Positions 33,083 to 42,488 of a DNA stretch of 64,000 nucleotides are shown in pieces. Origin of the DNA: Furfurilactobacillus curtus (GTDB lineage: Bacteria > Bacillota > Bacilli > Lactobacillales > Lactobacillaceae). The stretch is taken from positions 124,001 to 188,000 of the forward strand of contig NZ_BQXO01000001.1 in the NCBI RefSeq assembly GCF_045862785.1, read 5' to 3'. The notes beneath the pieces are model-generated. The model worked only from the letters and a program-made list of their open reading frames with translations, did no database searches and was not told the origin of the DNA. Position 1 is the stretch's first letter, and each line of letters opens with the position of its first letter. Position numbers and translations under genes: made by a program.

Positions 33083-35070
33083 GGGCAAACTATACACTAG
33101 CTGGTCGATATCGTATCATTCGGCCGCTTGGTGAAGGCGGGATGGCCGACGTTTACTTGGCTCACGATCTGATCTTGGATCGGGATGTTTCCGTTAAATT
33201 ATTACGGCTAGATTTGCGTGACGATGCGGGGACCATGCGCCGGTTTCAACGAGAGGCGTTAGCTGCAAGTGAGTTGGTCTCACCGCACATCGTGAGTGTT
33301 TATGATGTGGGCGAGGATAATGGTATGCAATATTTGGTCATGGAGTATGTGCCTGGTACCGATTTGAAGGCTTATATCCATGATCATTTTCCAATCCCTT
33401 ATGCCATGGTAATTAATATTATGGAACAGATACTTGATGCTGTAGCCGTCGCGCATGAACATGGCATTATTCACCGTGATTTGAAGCCACAAAATGTGTT
33501 GGTTGATGCGCAAGGCAACGTCAAAATTTCTGATTTTGGGATTGCAGTGATTAGCAATCAAACTAGTATGACTCAAACCAATACGGTCTTGGGTTCGGTT
33601 CATTATTTGTCTCCCGAACAAGCTCGTGGGGGGATGTCCACAAAAAAAAGTGATATTTATTCCTTAGGGATTATCTTATATGAGATGCTTACCGGTAGTG
33701 TGCCATTTGAAGGCGAAACTGCGGTCTCAGTGGCGCTCAAACATTCCCAGAGTCAAATGCCGTCGGTGCGCGATTTCGATTCACGCATTCCGCAAGCACT
33801 TGAGAATGTCGTGTTACAAGCAACCGCCAAACGACCTGAAGATCGCTATGCGTCTGTACATGACATGGCGGTGGATTTACAAACAGCACTTGCACCGGAA
33901 CGTCGTGGGGAGCGACATTTTGAACCAGCAGACCACGGCGATGATGGTACAACTAAAATCATTCCGGTAGATCAGGTGCTGGCTGCTACTCAGGCAACTA
34001 GTGCGGCAGCTCGCACAACGATGGGAAAAGGGCCGTCTGCTGAACCTGCTGAAACAACGCCAGCCAAGCATCCGCGAACCTCACGGGGACGAAAAATCTT
34101 TTTGTGGCTCTTAGGGAGCTTTTTGTTGCTACTGATCATTGGCGTATTATGGCTGTGGTTCTTTCCTGGTCGGGTGACTGTACCCAGTGTTTCAGGCATG
34201 ACGCAAGCACGAGCGACTAAAGTTCTAAAGCAAAACAACTTAGCAACGGGGTCCATCAAGAAACAAACCAGTGAGACATACGCTTCTGGGCGCATCATTA
34301 AAACAAATCCCAAGATTGGTTCTCAGGTCAAGCGTCGCAGTCGGATTGATCTGATTCTTAGTGCAGGACGTCCTAAATTCGTGGTTGACGATTACACCGG
34401 TGAGCAATTCACGACCGCCAAACGGCAATTAGAAAAAGCTGGTTTAAAGGTCAAACAGGTCAAGCAGTCGTCTGGTGATATCGATCGAGGCGTCATTATT
34501 GATCAAGATGTCTTGCCAGGTGATGCAGTGTATAAACATAGCACGATAACCTTAACGGTCAGTTCTGGGCCCAAAAAAGACAAGGCACCTGAGCAAGTTA
34601 AGCTACCTGACTTCGCCGGAAAATCGCAAGCTGCGATTCAAACATGGGCCGATGACCATAATGTGAATGTAAGTTTCTCAGATGAAGTCTCGAGTCGTGT
34701 TGATCAAGGATCAGCGATTCGCCAGGCACCTGCTGTGGGCTCCATGTTAGCGGTGGGCGAGACCTTTACTGTCGTCATTTCTTCTGGACCAGAATTGCAC
34801 AGCTTTCACGTCGATATTACCATTCCGTTTTCAGCTAATGGGCAAGCGAGTCGTGATTCTAGCAGCAGCGCCTCGACAGGTGAAAATGATGTTAAGATTT
34901 ATCTAGCCGATCAGGATAAGAATATTTCAGATGTGTACCAGGAGATGCAAATTTCCCAGGACACGTCAGTCTCACTACCATTTACTTTAGCAGGTGGTAA
35001 AACAGGCCGTTATATTGTGATCCGGGATGGCAAAACCATCATGACTGACAACCACGTGACAGGAAATTAA
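33079..35070 (+). CDS. pknB: Membrane Ser/Thr protein kinase with PASTA domains
   Basis: A 663-residue PknB/Stk1-type kinase that senses muropeptides or lipid II and controls growth and cell division. Residues 1-270 form the kinase: the Gly-rich loop GEGGMADVYLA, the lysine in VSVKLL, HRDLKPQNVL near residue 132, DFG, and the activation loop with Thr/Ser residues (SNQTSMTQTNTVLGSVHYLSPEQ). Residues 280-335 are a juxtamembrane linker rich in Thr/Ala. One transmembrane helix is at about 339-361. Three PASTA repeats and a Ser-rich C-terminal extracellular domain complete it. Confidence 0.95.
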   Translation: MRANYTLAGRYRIIRPLGEGGMADVYLAHDLILDRDVSVKLLRLDLRDDAGTMRRFQREALAASELVSPHIVSVYDVGEDNGMQYLVMEYVPGTDLKAYIHDHFPIPYAMVINIMEQILDAVAVAHEHGIIHRDLKPQNVLVDAQGNVKISDFGIAVISNQTSMTQTNTVLGSVHYLSPEQARGGMSTKKSDIYSLGIILYEMLTGSVPFEGETAVSVALKHSQSQMPSVRDFDSRIPQALENVVLQATAKRPEDRYASVHDMAVDLQTALAPERRGERHFEPADHGDDGTTKIIPVDQVLAATQATSAAARTTMGKGPSAEPAETTPAKHPRTSRGRKIFLWLLGSFLLLLIIGVLWLWFFPGRVTVPSVSGMTQARATKVLKQNNLATGSIKKQTSETYASGRIIKTNPKIGSQVKRRSRIDLILSAGRPKFVVDDYTGEQFTTAKRQLEKAGLKVKQVKQSSGDIDRGVIIDQDVLPGDAVYKHSTITLTVSSGPKKDKAPEQVKLPDFAGKSQAAIQTWADDHNVNVSFSDEVSSRVDQGSAIRQAPAVGSMLAVGETFTVVISSGPELHSFHVDITIPFSANGQASRDSSSSASTGENDVKIYLADQDKNISDVYQEMQISQDTSVSLPFTLAGGKTGRYIVIRDGKTIMTDNHVTGN

Positions 35071-35081
35071 GAAGGGGTTAT

Positions 35082-35981
35082 ATGAGAGGACAAATTCAAC
35101 AGTTATTAGCTGGCTTTTACGATGTTCAAACCGCTGATGGTAGGATTTATCGTACCCGAGCTCGCGGAAATTTCCGCAAACGTAAAATCAGCCCAATGGT
35201 CGGTGATTATGTAGACTTTAAAAGTGAAGATAATTCCGACGGCTATATCTTAAGTATTGAAGACCGAAAGAATGCATTGGTCAGGCCACCTGTGAGTAAT
35301 GTTGATCAAGCAGTAGTTGTGACCGCGGCTGTCGAACCTAATTTTTCAACTAATTTGCTGGATCGCCAATTGGTTGCTCTAGAAAGTCAGTTGATCACAC
35401 CAATTATCTATGTGACTAAAACAGATCTGTTATCAGTGAGTCAGCTGGACCATTTAACAGTAGTTGCCTCTGGATATCGACAAATTGGATATCAGACATT
35501 TCTGGCGACAACTGCCTTTGAGCCAAGTGTACTCGAGCAACTGTTGGCCCTGTTTAAGGATCGATTAACTGTGTTTATGGGACAGACTGGGGCAGGCAAA
35601 TCGACGTTACTCAATCATTTGGCGCCTGACCTCAATTTGGCAACTGGTGAAATTTCGCAAGTCTTAAATCGTGGCAAACACACCACTAGAAAAGTTGGTT
35701 TACTGGCCGTCGGTGATGGGCTTGTTGCTGATACGCCTGGATTTTCTTCGTATGAAGATTTTCCCATGGCTGCGAGAGAATTAGGCCAATATTTTCCCGA
35801 AATGGCGTCGTTAGCACCACAATGTCGCTTTCGGGGGTGCCAACACATTAATGAACCTGGTTGTGCGGTCAAGGCCGCTTTGGCAGAGCAAAAAATTATG
35901 GCCAGCCGTTATCAGAGCTATTTACAATTTCACCAGTTGATTGTTGACCAGAAACCACAGTATGATAAGGATAAAAAATAA
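35082..35981 (+). CDS. rsgA: Ribosome small-subunit-dependent GTPase RsgA
   Basis: Helps mature the 30S subunit. 299 residues. N-terminal OB fold (MRGQIQQLLAGFYDV), then the circularly permuted GTPase: G4 TKTDLL, G1 GQTGAGKSTLLN, G3 DTPGFSSYE. A C-terminal zinc module is visible: C-x4-C-x-H-x5-C in CRFRGCQHINEPGC. The gene follows pknB by 11 bases. Confidence 0.96.
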   Translation: MRGQIQQLLAGFYDVQTADGRIYRTRARGNFRKRKISPMVGDYVDFKSEDNSDGYILSIEDRKNALVRPPVSNVDQAVVVTAAVEPNFSTNLLDRQLVALESQLITPIIYVTKTDLLSVSQLDHLTVVASGYRQIGYQTFLATTAFEPSVLEQLLALFKDRLTVFMGQTGAGKSTLLNHLAPDLNLATGEISQVLNRGKHTTRKVGLLAVGDGLVADTPGFSSYEDFPMAARELGQYFPEMASLAPQCRFRGCQHINEPGCAVKAALAEQKIMASRYQSYLQFHQLIVDQKPQYDKDKK

Positions 35982-36004
35982 GAGATTTGTTGGAGGAGAA
36001 ATTT

Positions 36005-36658
36005 ATGATTAAAGTAGCCCCATCGATTTTAAGCGCGGATTTTGTCAATTTTGAACGTGATATTAAAATGGTCGAAGAAAATGGTGCGGATTTATTGCAT
36101 GTGGATGTGATGGATGGCATGTTCGTGCCAAATATGTCCTTTGGCTGGACGACACTAGCGGCTATTCGGCCAATTACCAACTTGTTCCTAGATGTTCATA
36201 TGATGGTGCAAAATCCAGAACGGTATGTTGACCAATTTGCAAAGGCCGGCGCTGATTTGATTGGTGTTCATGTTGAAGCAACGGAGCATATTCACCGTGC
36301 TATTCAGATGATCAAAAATGATGGGGTAAAGGCTGAAGTGGTCATTAACCCTGGCACGCCAGTTAGCCAAATTGAACCGCTATTACCATTTGTTGATCAG
36401 GTCCTAGTTATGACCGTTAATCCAGGATTTGGTGGACAAAAGTTCTTACCAGAAATGATTGAAAAAATTCAGCAGTTGCATGATTTAAAGCAACAAAGAG
36501 GTTATGAATTCGACATTGAAATTGATGGTGGGGTGAACGACAAGACAGTCGTTGATTGCTATAAAGCTGGAGCGACGGTTGCAGTGGCAGGTTCCTTTGT
36601 GTATGGTGCTGCAGATCCGGCGACGGCCATTGAGTCGATTCATCATGCAACGCGCTAG
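36005..36658 (+). CDS. rpe: Ribulose-5-phosphate 3-epimerase
   Basis: Interconverts ribulose-5-P and xylulose-5-P in the pentose phosphate route. ATG 36005 (217 residues) follows TGGAGGAG. Signatures: KVAPSILSADFVNFERDI, DVMDGMFVPNMSFG (metal His/Asp region LHVDVMDG), VMTVNPGFGGQKFL, and EIDGGVND. The 3' end overlaps thiN by 14 bases. Confidence 0.96.
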   Translation: MIKVAPSILSADFVNFERDIKMVEENGADLLHVDVMDGMFVPNMSFGWTTLAAIRPITNLFLDVHMMVQNPERYVDQFAKAGADLIGVHVEATEHIHRAIQMIKNDGVKAEVVINPGTPVSQIEPLLPFVDQVLVMTVNPGFGGQKFLPEMIEKIQQLHDLKQQRGYEFDIEIDGGVNDKTVVDCYKAGATVAVAGSFVYGAADPATAIESIHHATR

Positions 36659-37358
36659 TGACCGACCTAAACTTTCGCGACTTAATATTCTAGTTGGCGG
36701 ACCTAGAAGCGAGTGGCCGCCGGCGTTAGCTGCAGGGCAAATTTCTGGTCCGTGGATCGGCGTTGATCGCGGAGCAATTCGTTTGTTAGAGTTAGGGATT
36801 ACACCCATCATTGCATTAGGCGATTTTGATTCTTCCAAACAAGGCGAATTTGAACGAGTTCAAGCCGCCGTAAAAGATTTACGACAGGTGGGATCGGCCA
36901 AGGATGAAACGGACACTCAGCTCGGGGTTCGCGTGGCGATGACCGAATTTAGTGCAGATGAAATTGTGATCTACGGTGCTACCGGTGGCCGGCTTGATCA
37001 TTTGTTAGCCAATCTATTTTTGCCTTTGGAAACTCGATTCCGCGCGGTCGTTGCCCGATTAATATTTGTCGATCGACAAAATGAGATTCGTTACTTCTTA
37101 CCAGGACGGTATCAGATTGATAAATTGCCTGAAATGCGATACTTGGCTTTTGTCACATTTGGGGAAGTTGGCGGATTAACCTTAAGCGATGAGCGTTATC
37201 AACTTGATCACGTAGACATTCACCAGCCAATTTCCTTTGCCAGCAATGAGTTTGTCGGTCAAACGGCTACTTTTTCATTCACGAGTGGTATTGTGGCAGT
37301 CGTTCAGAGTACTGATCTCAGCGATAATCGTGCAGAACGCTATAATTTAAATGCATAG
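36645..37358 (+). CDS. thiN: Thiamine pyrophosphokinase
   Basis: Makes thiamine diphosphate from thiamine. I chose ATG 36645 (237 residues, MQRASDRPKLSRLNILVGG); the ORF opens earlier only because it overlaps rpe in another frame. Motifs: GVDRGAIRLLELGITPIIALGDFDS, DETDTQLGV (substrate Asp residues), GATGGRLDHLLAN, and a C-terminal beta domain with VGQTATFSFTSGIVAVV. The ribosome binding site is poor, so coupling to rpe is likely. The operon ends at the following terminator. Confidence 0.94.
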   Translation: MQRASDRPKLSRLNILVGGPRSEWPPALAAGQISGPWIGVDRGAIRLLELGITPIIALGDFDSSKQGEFERVQAAVKDLRQVGSAKDETDTQLGVRVAMTEFSADEIVIYGATGGRLDHLLANLFLPLETRFRAVVARLIFVDRQNEIRYFLPGRYQIDKLPEMRYLAFVTFGEVGGLTLSDERYQLDHVDIHQPISFASNEFVGQTATFSFTSGIVAVVQSTDLSDNRAERYNLNA

Positions 37359-37361
37359 CAA

Positions 37362-37402
37362 ACGGAGCATAAGTCAAATCTTGGCCTATGCTCCGTATTT
37401 TG
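37362..37402 (+). terminator. priA-thiN operon terminator
   Basis: The stem ACGGAGCATA (37362-37371) pairs with TATGCTCCGT (37387-37396), followed by ATTTT. Confidence 0.8.
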
Positions 37403-37463
37403 GTTGTTTAAATGCTGTTTTAGGCAGGTTTTCAACCTCAGGTTAAGTTTTATATTGGAACAG

Positions 37464-37497
37464 AAAAAGCGTCACCAACAATAATTGTCGATGACGC
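37464..37497 (-). terminator. rpmB terminator
   Basis: On the minus strand, GCGTCATC and GGTGACGC arms surround a 12-base A/T-rich loop and are followed by five T, 20 bases after the rpmB stop. Confidence 0.82.
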
Positions 37498-37516
37498 CTC
37501 CCGATTTAATCAGTGA

Positions 37517-37702
37517 TTAAACACGGGTCACTTTTCCTGATTTTAGCGTCCGGGCCGAAACCCAAACCCGCTTTGGCTTCCCATCAACTAAGATGCGAAC
37601 CTTTTGCAGGTTAGCTTTCCAGCTACGACGACTGCTGTTTAAGGCATGGGAGCGGGTGTTACCAAAGTGAGTCCGCTTGCCAGTAATAAAATCTTTAGCC
37701 AT
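37517..37702 (-). CDS. rpmB: 50S ribosomal protein L28
   Basis: A 61-residue protein, the standard L28 length. The start at 37702 follows AGAAGGAGGGA on the minus strand; the longer frame up to 37768 has no family match. The sequence MAKDFITGKRTHFGNTRSHALNSSRRSW is diagnostic. As usual in Bacilli, rpmB is divergent from yloU. Confidence 0.97.
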   Translation of the reverse strand: MAKDFITGKRTHFGNTRSHALNSSRRSWKANLQKVRILVDGKPKRVWVSARTLKSGKVTRV

Positions 37703-37870
37703 TTGCTCATCCCTCCTTCTCGGATTTCCAAAGGGAACCTCTTTTTTCTCACCTGAATAACTTACCATATGGGCGAATTGAATGCAATATTAAATTGCCA
37801 AGGGAAACTACTTGACAGGCATTTTAGAAACATCAGCAAATTAATTTGACGGTAGACTAATTTGAATATC

Positions 37871-37935
37871 ATGGGGTCCCAAGCCTTACCAAAGGGTTCC
37901 AGAGGACCCCAGCTATTCCAGTCGAATAGCTGGGA
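37871..37935 (+). ncRNA. Compact structured RNA element of unknown family, two competing hairpins
   Basis: Between divergent rpmB and yloU lies a GC-rich island in an A/T-rich region. Hairpin 1 pairs GGGGTCC (37873-37879) with GGACCCC (37904-37910), with an inner AAGCCTT/AAGGGTT stem and ACCA loop. Hairpin 2 pairs CCCAGCTATTC (37908-37918) with GAATAGCTGGG (37924-37934) around a 5-base loop. The two share CCC at 37908-37910, so they cannot both form fully. No T-run follows. It could be a leader of yloU or an independent RNA, or a binding site for a protein. I do not recognise a known family. Confidence 0.4.
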
Positions 37936-38025
37936 GGACTAAGACCGACGCAATAAAAGTTTGAATTAGCACTCATTTAAAATGATCGTCTACTAGAGTT
38001 GACACTAACCAGATTACGGCGATAT

Positions 38026-38054
38026 TTGCCTTTTTTCGACTCGGGTTTTATGAT
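38026..38054 (+). promoter_or_regulatory. yloU promoter
   Basis: TTGCCT (38026-38031), a 17-base spacer and TATGAT (38049-38054), ahead of yloU. It lies downstream of the structured island, so the island would be in the main transcript only if an upstream promoter is used. Confidence 0.6.
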
Positions 38055-38122
38055 AGCATGATTGAAGATTGCATTGCGGGTCTTTAGGATATTGATTGAG
38101 AAAGTTGAGGAGGCCTTTTTTC

Positions 38123-38485
38123 ATGGCTGTTAAAATCAAAACGCAATATGGCACAATTGACATCAACAATGATGTAATTGCCACGGTTGTGGGTGGTGCG
38201 GCAACGGATAACTACGGTGTTGTCGGTATGGCGTCCAAGAACCAAATCCGCGACAATGTCAATGAGATTTTACGACGTGATAATTATTCGCGTGGTGTCG
38301 TTGTTCGACAAGAAGACAATGGTGTGGCGATTGATGTGTTTATTGTTGTCGGTTACGGCACTAAAATCTCTGAAGTTTCAAAAAACGTCCAACAAAAAGT
38401 TCGCTACAACTTAGACAGTATGCTTGGCATTTCCGCCAACTCGGTTAACGTGACGGTCCAAGGTGTCCGTGTGTTAGCAGACTAA
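38123..38485 (+). CDS. Asp23/Gls24 family protein YloU
   Basis: A 120-residue protein. I chose ATG 38123 after GAGGAGG. The family core is present: KIKTQYGTIDINNDVIATVVGGAATDNYGVVGMASKN, RGVVVRQEDNGVAIDVFIVVGYGTKISEVSKNVQQKVRYNLDSML and SVNVTVQGVRV. It is cotranscribed with fakA (the next frame opens one base after its stop), as in all Bacilli. The function is unsettled; links with envelope stress are reported for the family. Confidence 0.93.
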   Translation: MAVKIKTQYGTIDINNDVIATVVGGAATDNYGVVGMASKNQIRDNVNEILRRDNYSRGVVVRQEDNGVAIDVFIVVGYGTKISEVSKNVQQKVRYNLDSMLGISANSVNVTVQGVRVLAD

Positions 38486-38518
38486 GTGGCTGCTTGTAAC
38501 GAAGTGGGGGAAATAGAA

Positions 38519-40219
38519 TTGGAAGCAACGTTAACAGCGATTACAAATTTAGAATTTGGCAAAATGGTTCAGGCAGCTTCGCAGCGCCTGAATGGACAAG
38601 CTGAATTCATTAACTCTTTAAACGTTTTTCCCGTGCCCGATGGTGACACTGGTACGAATATTTCACTGGCCTTTGCCAGTGGTGCTAAATATGAACGTGA
38701 AGTTACCACGCCGTCCGTTAGTGATCAGGCTGAAGCTTTGGCGAAAGGCTTACTGATGGGCGCTCGCGGAAATTCTGGGGTGATTACCTCGCAAATTTTT
38801 CGTGGCTTTTCTAAAAGTGTTCAAGGTAAGACAACGCTTAGCGCTAGTGATTTAGCCGAAGCGTTTGCCGCCAGTGCCCAAACCGCTTATAAGGCGGTTA
38901 TGAAGCCAACCGAGGGAACAATTTTGACGGTCATTCGTGAGGCGGCCAAGGCTGGTCGAGACGCCGCATCTAACACAGATGATGTGATCGTCGTCATGGA
39001 CACGATTTATGCCGCAGCAAAAACAGCCCTGGCATCGACACCAGATTTATTACCCGTGTTGAAACAAGTGGGTGTAGTTGATTCCGGTGGGCAAGGACTG
39101 GTCTTTATTTTGCAAGCATTTGATGAAGTACTGAGTGGAAAAGTCGCTCAAGATGAGATTGAAACACCAGATGATGCCCAGATGGACGAAATGATTAACG
39201 CGGAACATCATCGTAGTGTTCAGGGGGAACTAGACCCTAAAGATATTAAGTACGGTTATTGTACAGAAATTATGGTGCGTCTTGGTGGTGGACAGCAAGT
39301 CGATCGTCAATTTGATTATGATGAATTTTACCAATACCTGGCTAATCTAGGTGATTCACTGTTAGTGATCAACGATGATGAGATTGTAAAGGTTCATGTG
39401 CATACCGAACATCCTGGCGACGTTCTCAGCTGGGGCCAGCATTATGGTGATTTAATTAAGGTAAAAGTTGATAATATGCGTCATCAGCAAGAAGAAATCA
39501 TGGCCCAAGATGCTGACGAAACGCCAACTTCACCCATGACCGACATGATTGAAGCGGTAGCACCGGAAACCGCCGTTATTTCGATTTCAGCTGGTGATGG
39601 CGTTGCTAAATTGTTCAAGAGCCTCGGCGTGACACGAGTCATCAATGGGGGGCAGACGATGAACCCTAGTACTGAAGATATTGCCAATGCGATTAATGAG
39701 AGTGGTGCTAAACGCGCGATCGTTCTTCCAAATAACGGTAATATCTTTATGGCCGCTGATCAAGCTGCGCAGGTTGCCGACATTCCAACTGTAATCGTAC
39801 ACAGTAAGTCAATTTCTCAAGGGATGACAGCATTACTAGCCTACAATCCAGATGAAGATTTATCAGCTAATCAGCAAGGTATGGAAGACAACTTGGCGAC
39901 AGTCAAGAGTGGTCAGGTGACCCATGCCATTCGTGATACGACCTTGGATGGGATTGACATCAAGAATGGTGAATTCATGGGGATTGTCGATGGTAATATT
40001 AAAGTGACCGATCCTGACATACTCACGGCCGCAACGAAGATGGTTCAGGCAATGTTAGATGAAGACAGCGAAATTGTTACCATTATTTATGGTCAAGATG
40101 CCAGTGAGACCGATGCGGAGGCTTTAGAAACTGCTGTAATGAACATTGATGGGGATCTTGAAGTGGAAATTCATGAAGGGGATCAACCCGTTTATCCGTT
40201 CTTAGTCTCGGTTGAATAA
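38519..40219 (+). CDS. fakA: DAK-phosphatase domain protein, fatty acid kinase FakA (YloV)
   Basis: FakA with FakB phosphorylates exogenous fatty acids for PlsX/PlsY. TTG 38519 (566 residues) has GTGGGGGAA upstream; a GTG at 38486 abutting the yloU stop is the alternative. The N-terminal Dak2 ATP domain shows NSLNVFPVPDGDTGTNIS (metal Asp residues) and GARGNSGVI. A DegV-like linker domain follows, then a C-terminal domain with GYCTEIMVR. plsX lies two genes downstream, matching a lipid-synthesis role. Confidence 0.93.
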   Translation: MEATLTAITNLEFGKMVQAASQRLNGQAEFINSLNVFPVPDGDTGTNISLAFASGAKYEREVTTPSVSDQAEALAKGLLMGARGNSGVITSQIFRGFSKSVQGKTTLSASDLAEAFAASAQTAYKAVMKPTEGTILTVIREAAKAGRDAASNTDDVIVVMDTIYAAAKTALASTPDLLPVLKQVGVVDSGGQGLVFILQAFDEVLSGKVAQDEIETPDDAQMDEMINAEHHRSVQGELDPKDIKYGYCTEIMVRLGGGQQVDRQFDYDEFYQYLANLGDSLLVINDDEIVKVHVHTEHPGDVLSWGQHYGDLIKVKVDNMRHQQEEIMAQDADETPTSPMTDMIEAVAPETAVISISAGDGVAKLFKSLGVTRVINGGQTMNPSTEDIANAINESGAKRAIVLPNNGNIFMAADQAAQVADIPTVIVHSKSISQGMTALLAYNPDEDLSANQQGMEDNLATVKSGQVTHAIRDTTLDGIDIKNGEFMGIVDGNIKVTDPDILTAATKMVQAMLDEDSEIVTIIYGQDASETDAEALETAVMNIDGDLEVEIHEGDQPVYPFLVSVE

Positions 40220-40397
40220 TGATTTAGCACGATAAAATAAAAGGGCTCAAGCCGTGGTTGGTATCAATGGATATCAGTGCGGCTTTTCTCTTTGCCTCAC
40301 AAGTAAGATGATTAGTTCATTTCAAGAAACGAGACTATTGTTTCCAATGGTCATTTGGTAGGATAACAGTAAGAACTTAACTGAAAGGAGGCCTACT

Positions 40398-42440
40398 TTG
40401 ACCACGTTAAAATCATTAGAAGATCCAGTGACAGAGCTCAGTGGTGTTGGCTCGCAACGGGCAGCCGCATTAAAGACACTGGGCATTCAAACGATCGCTG
40501 ATTTGCTGACCGATTTTCCATTCCGCTATGATGATCTGACAGCGAAAGATTTGGCAACGGTGAGTGAAGGCGAAAAGATCACGTTAAAGGGAACTGTCGC
40601 TAATGAGCCAGCGGTTGTTCGCTTTGGTCGCAAAAAAAGTCGCCTCAACTTTCGCTTATTGATTGGCCATGATGTTGTAATGGTTACTTTTTTCAATCAA
40701 CCTTGGTTAAGTCAACAACTAACTGCTGGTCAGGAGACGGCGGTTTATGGCAAATGGGATGCCGTGCGTAAAAGTCTGTCTGGTATGAAGCTGATTAACG
40801 CAGATAAAGGGGCATCATTTGGTGCAATTTACACGGTGAATAAGCATATTCGCCAAAGTACGCTCGCACAGTTGATTAAACAAGCTTATGATGCCTATCA
40901 AGACGTGATTTATCCACTGCTGCCTCCATACTTGCTGCAAAAATATCGGTTATTAGATCGGAAAACGATGATCCATGACTTGCATTTTCCAAAAGACCCA
41001 CAAGCGGCCAAATTAGCGCGGCGCACGGCGGTGTTCGAAGAATTTTTCTTATTTGAGTTACGTTTACAAATGATGCGGGCCAAGGATCATCAAGCCGCTG
41101 GAACCGAGATCGACTATGATAATGAAGCGCTGAAAACATTTATTAAGACATTACCGTTTGAACTGACAAACGCTCAAAAACGGGTGGTCAACGAAATTTG
41201 TGCGGCGATGAAACGACCAACACATATGAATCGTTTGTTACAAGGCGACGTGGGTTCTGGTAAAACAATTGTTGCGGCAATTGTGATGTACGCGGCGATC
41301 ACGGCGGGTTACCAAGCTGCATTGATGGCGCCCACAGAAATCCTAGCTGAGCAGCACGCCAAGAATCTGGCGGAAGTGTTTGCTGATATGCCAGTTAACA
41401 TTGTCTTGTTAACCGGTTCCACCAAAGCAAAAGCGCGCAAAACGGCGTTAGCACATATTGCCAGCGGCGAAGTGGACTTGATTGTTGGCACACATGCGCT
41501 GATTTCTGATGATGTGATCTATCATCAATTAGGGTTGGCGGTGATTGATGAACAACACCGCTTTGGGGTTAATCAACGGCAAACTTTACGTCGCAAAGGA
41601 CAATATCCGGATATTTTGGCCATGACCGCCACACCAATTCCTAGGACCTTACAAATTACGGCCTACGGGGAAATGGATGTTTCAATCATTGATGAATTAC
41701 CAGCAGGTCGGAAACCGATTACCACGCGCTGGTTACACAGCAATCAAGTGGAAGCCGCGATGACATTTATTCGTCAGCAGTTAAACCATGGTCAACAGGC
41801 TTATGTGGTAACGCCGTTGATTGAAGAATCTGAAGCGCTTGATGTTAAAAATGCTGAAGCCATTTACGCACATTTAAGCGAGAATTTTGCGCCAGACTAC
41901 CAGGTTGGCTTGTTACACGGTCGTTTAAAAAATGAGGAAAAAGAAGCGGTTATGGCGGCATTTAAGGCGCATGAGTATGATGTACTAGTATCAACGACGG
42001 TGATTGAGGTCGGCGTGGATGTGGCCAATGCGACAGTTATGTTGATCTTTGACGCAGATCGATTTGGTTTAGCGCAATTGCATCAACTACGGGGGCGAGT
42101 TGGCCGAGGCGAGGTAGCTTCGACATGTATTCTGATTGCTGATCCTAAGACACAAGATGGCATTGCCCGAATGCAAGTCATGACTGAAACGACTGATGGT
42201 TTTATTTTGGCGCAAAAAGATTTAGAATTACGAGGTTCCGGCGATCTACTGGGAACTAAGCAATCCGGGGTTCCTGATTTTAAAGTAGGCGATCCTGTGG
42301 CTCAATTAAATATCCTACAAATTGCCCAAGAAGAGGCACTGGCCTTAGTCGAACAACCTAATTGGCAATTAGAGCCGGATAATCGCGAATTGGCCGGCTA
42401 TGAGCAACATCAGCTTAAACAGCATTCAACCCTTGATTAA
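40398..42440 (+). CDS. recG: ATP-dependent DNA helicase RecG
   Basis: Acts on stalled forks and Holliday junctions. A 680-residue protein with ATG/TTG start at 40398 after AAAGGAGG. The wedge domain (PVTELSGVGSQRAAALKTLGI, residues 8-28) is followed by helicase motifs: GDVGSGKTIVA (I), APTEILAEQH (Ia), DEQHRFGVNQR (II), TATPIPRTL (III), GRVGRG (VI) and the C-terminal LRGSGDLLGTKQSG TRG motif. A weak hairpin (about 40241-40285) after fakA may partly separate it from that gene. Confidence 0.96.
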   Translation: MTTLKSLEDPVTELSGVGSQRAAALKTLGIQTIADLLTDFPFRYDDLTAKDLATVSEGEKITLKGTVANEPAVVRFGRKKSRLNFRLLIGHDVVMVTFFNQPWLSQQLTAGQETAVYGKWDAVRKSLSGMKLINADKGASFGAIYTVNKHIRQSTLAQLIKQAYDAYQDVIYPLLPPYLLQKYRLLDRKTMIHDLHFPKDPQAAKLARRTAVFEEFFLFELRLQMMRAKDHQAAGTEIDYDNEALKTFIKTLPFELTNAQKRVVNEICAAMKRPTHMNRLLQGDVGSGKTIVAAIVMYAAITAGYQAALMAPTEILAEQHAKNLAEVFADMPVNIVLLTGSTKAKARKTALAHIASGEVDLIVGTHALISDDVIYHQLGLAVIDEQHRFGVNQRQTLRRKGQYPDILAMTATPIPRTLQITAYGEMDVSIIDELPAGRKPITTRWLHSNQVEAAMTFIRQQLNHGQQAYVVTPLIEESEALDVKNAEAIYAHLSENFAPDYQVGLLHGRLKNEEKEAVMAAFKAHEYDVLVSTTVIEVGVDVANATVMLIFDADRFGLAQLHQLRGRVGRGEVASTCILIADPKTQDGIARMQVMTETTDGFILAQKDLELRGSGDLLGTKQSGVPDFKVGDPVAQLNILQIAQEEALALVEQPNWQLEPDNRELAGYEQHQLKQHSTLD

Positions 42441-42488
42441 CCCTTGATTATTTCCAGCTAAACTAACAGAAAGTGTGGCATTAATATC

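Noticed and set aside
33280..34428. Several minus-strand ORFs of 60-113 residues inside pknB
   Set aside because: They are shadows of the kinase reading frame without ribosome binding sites; composition is that of antisense coding sequence.
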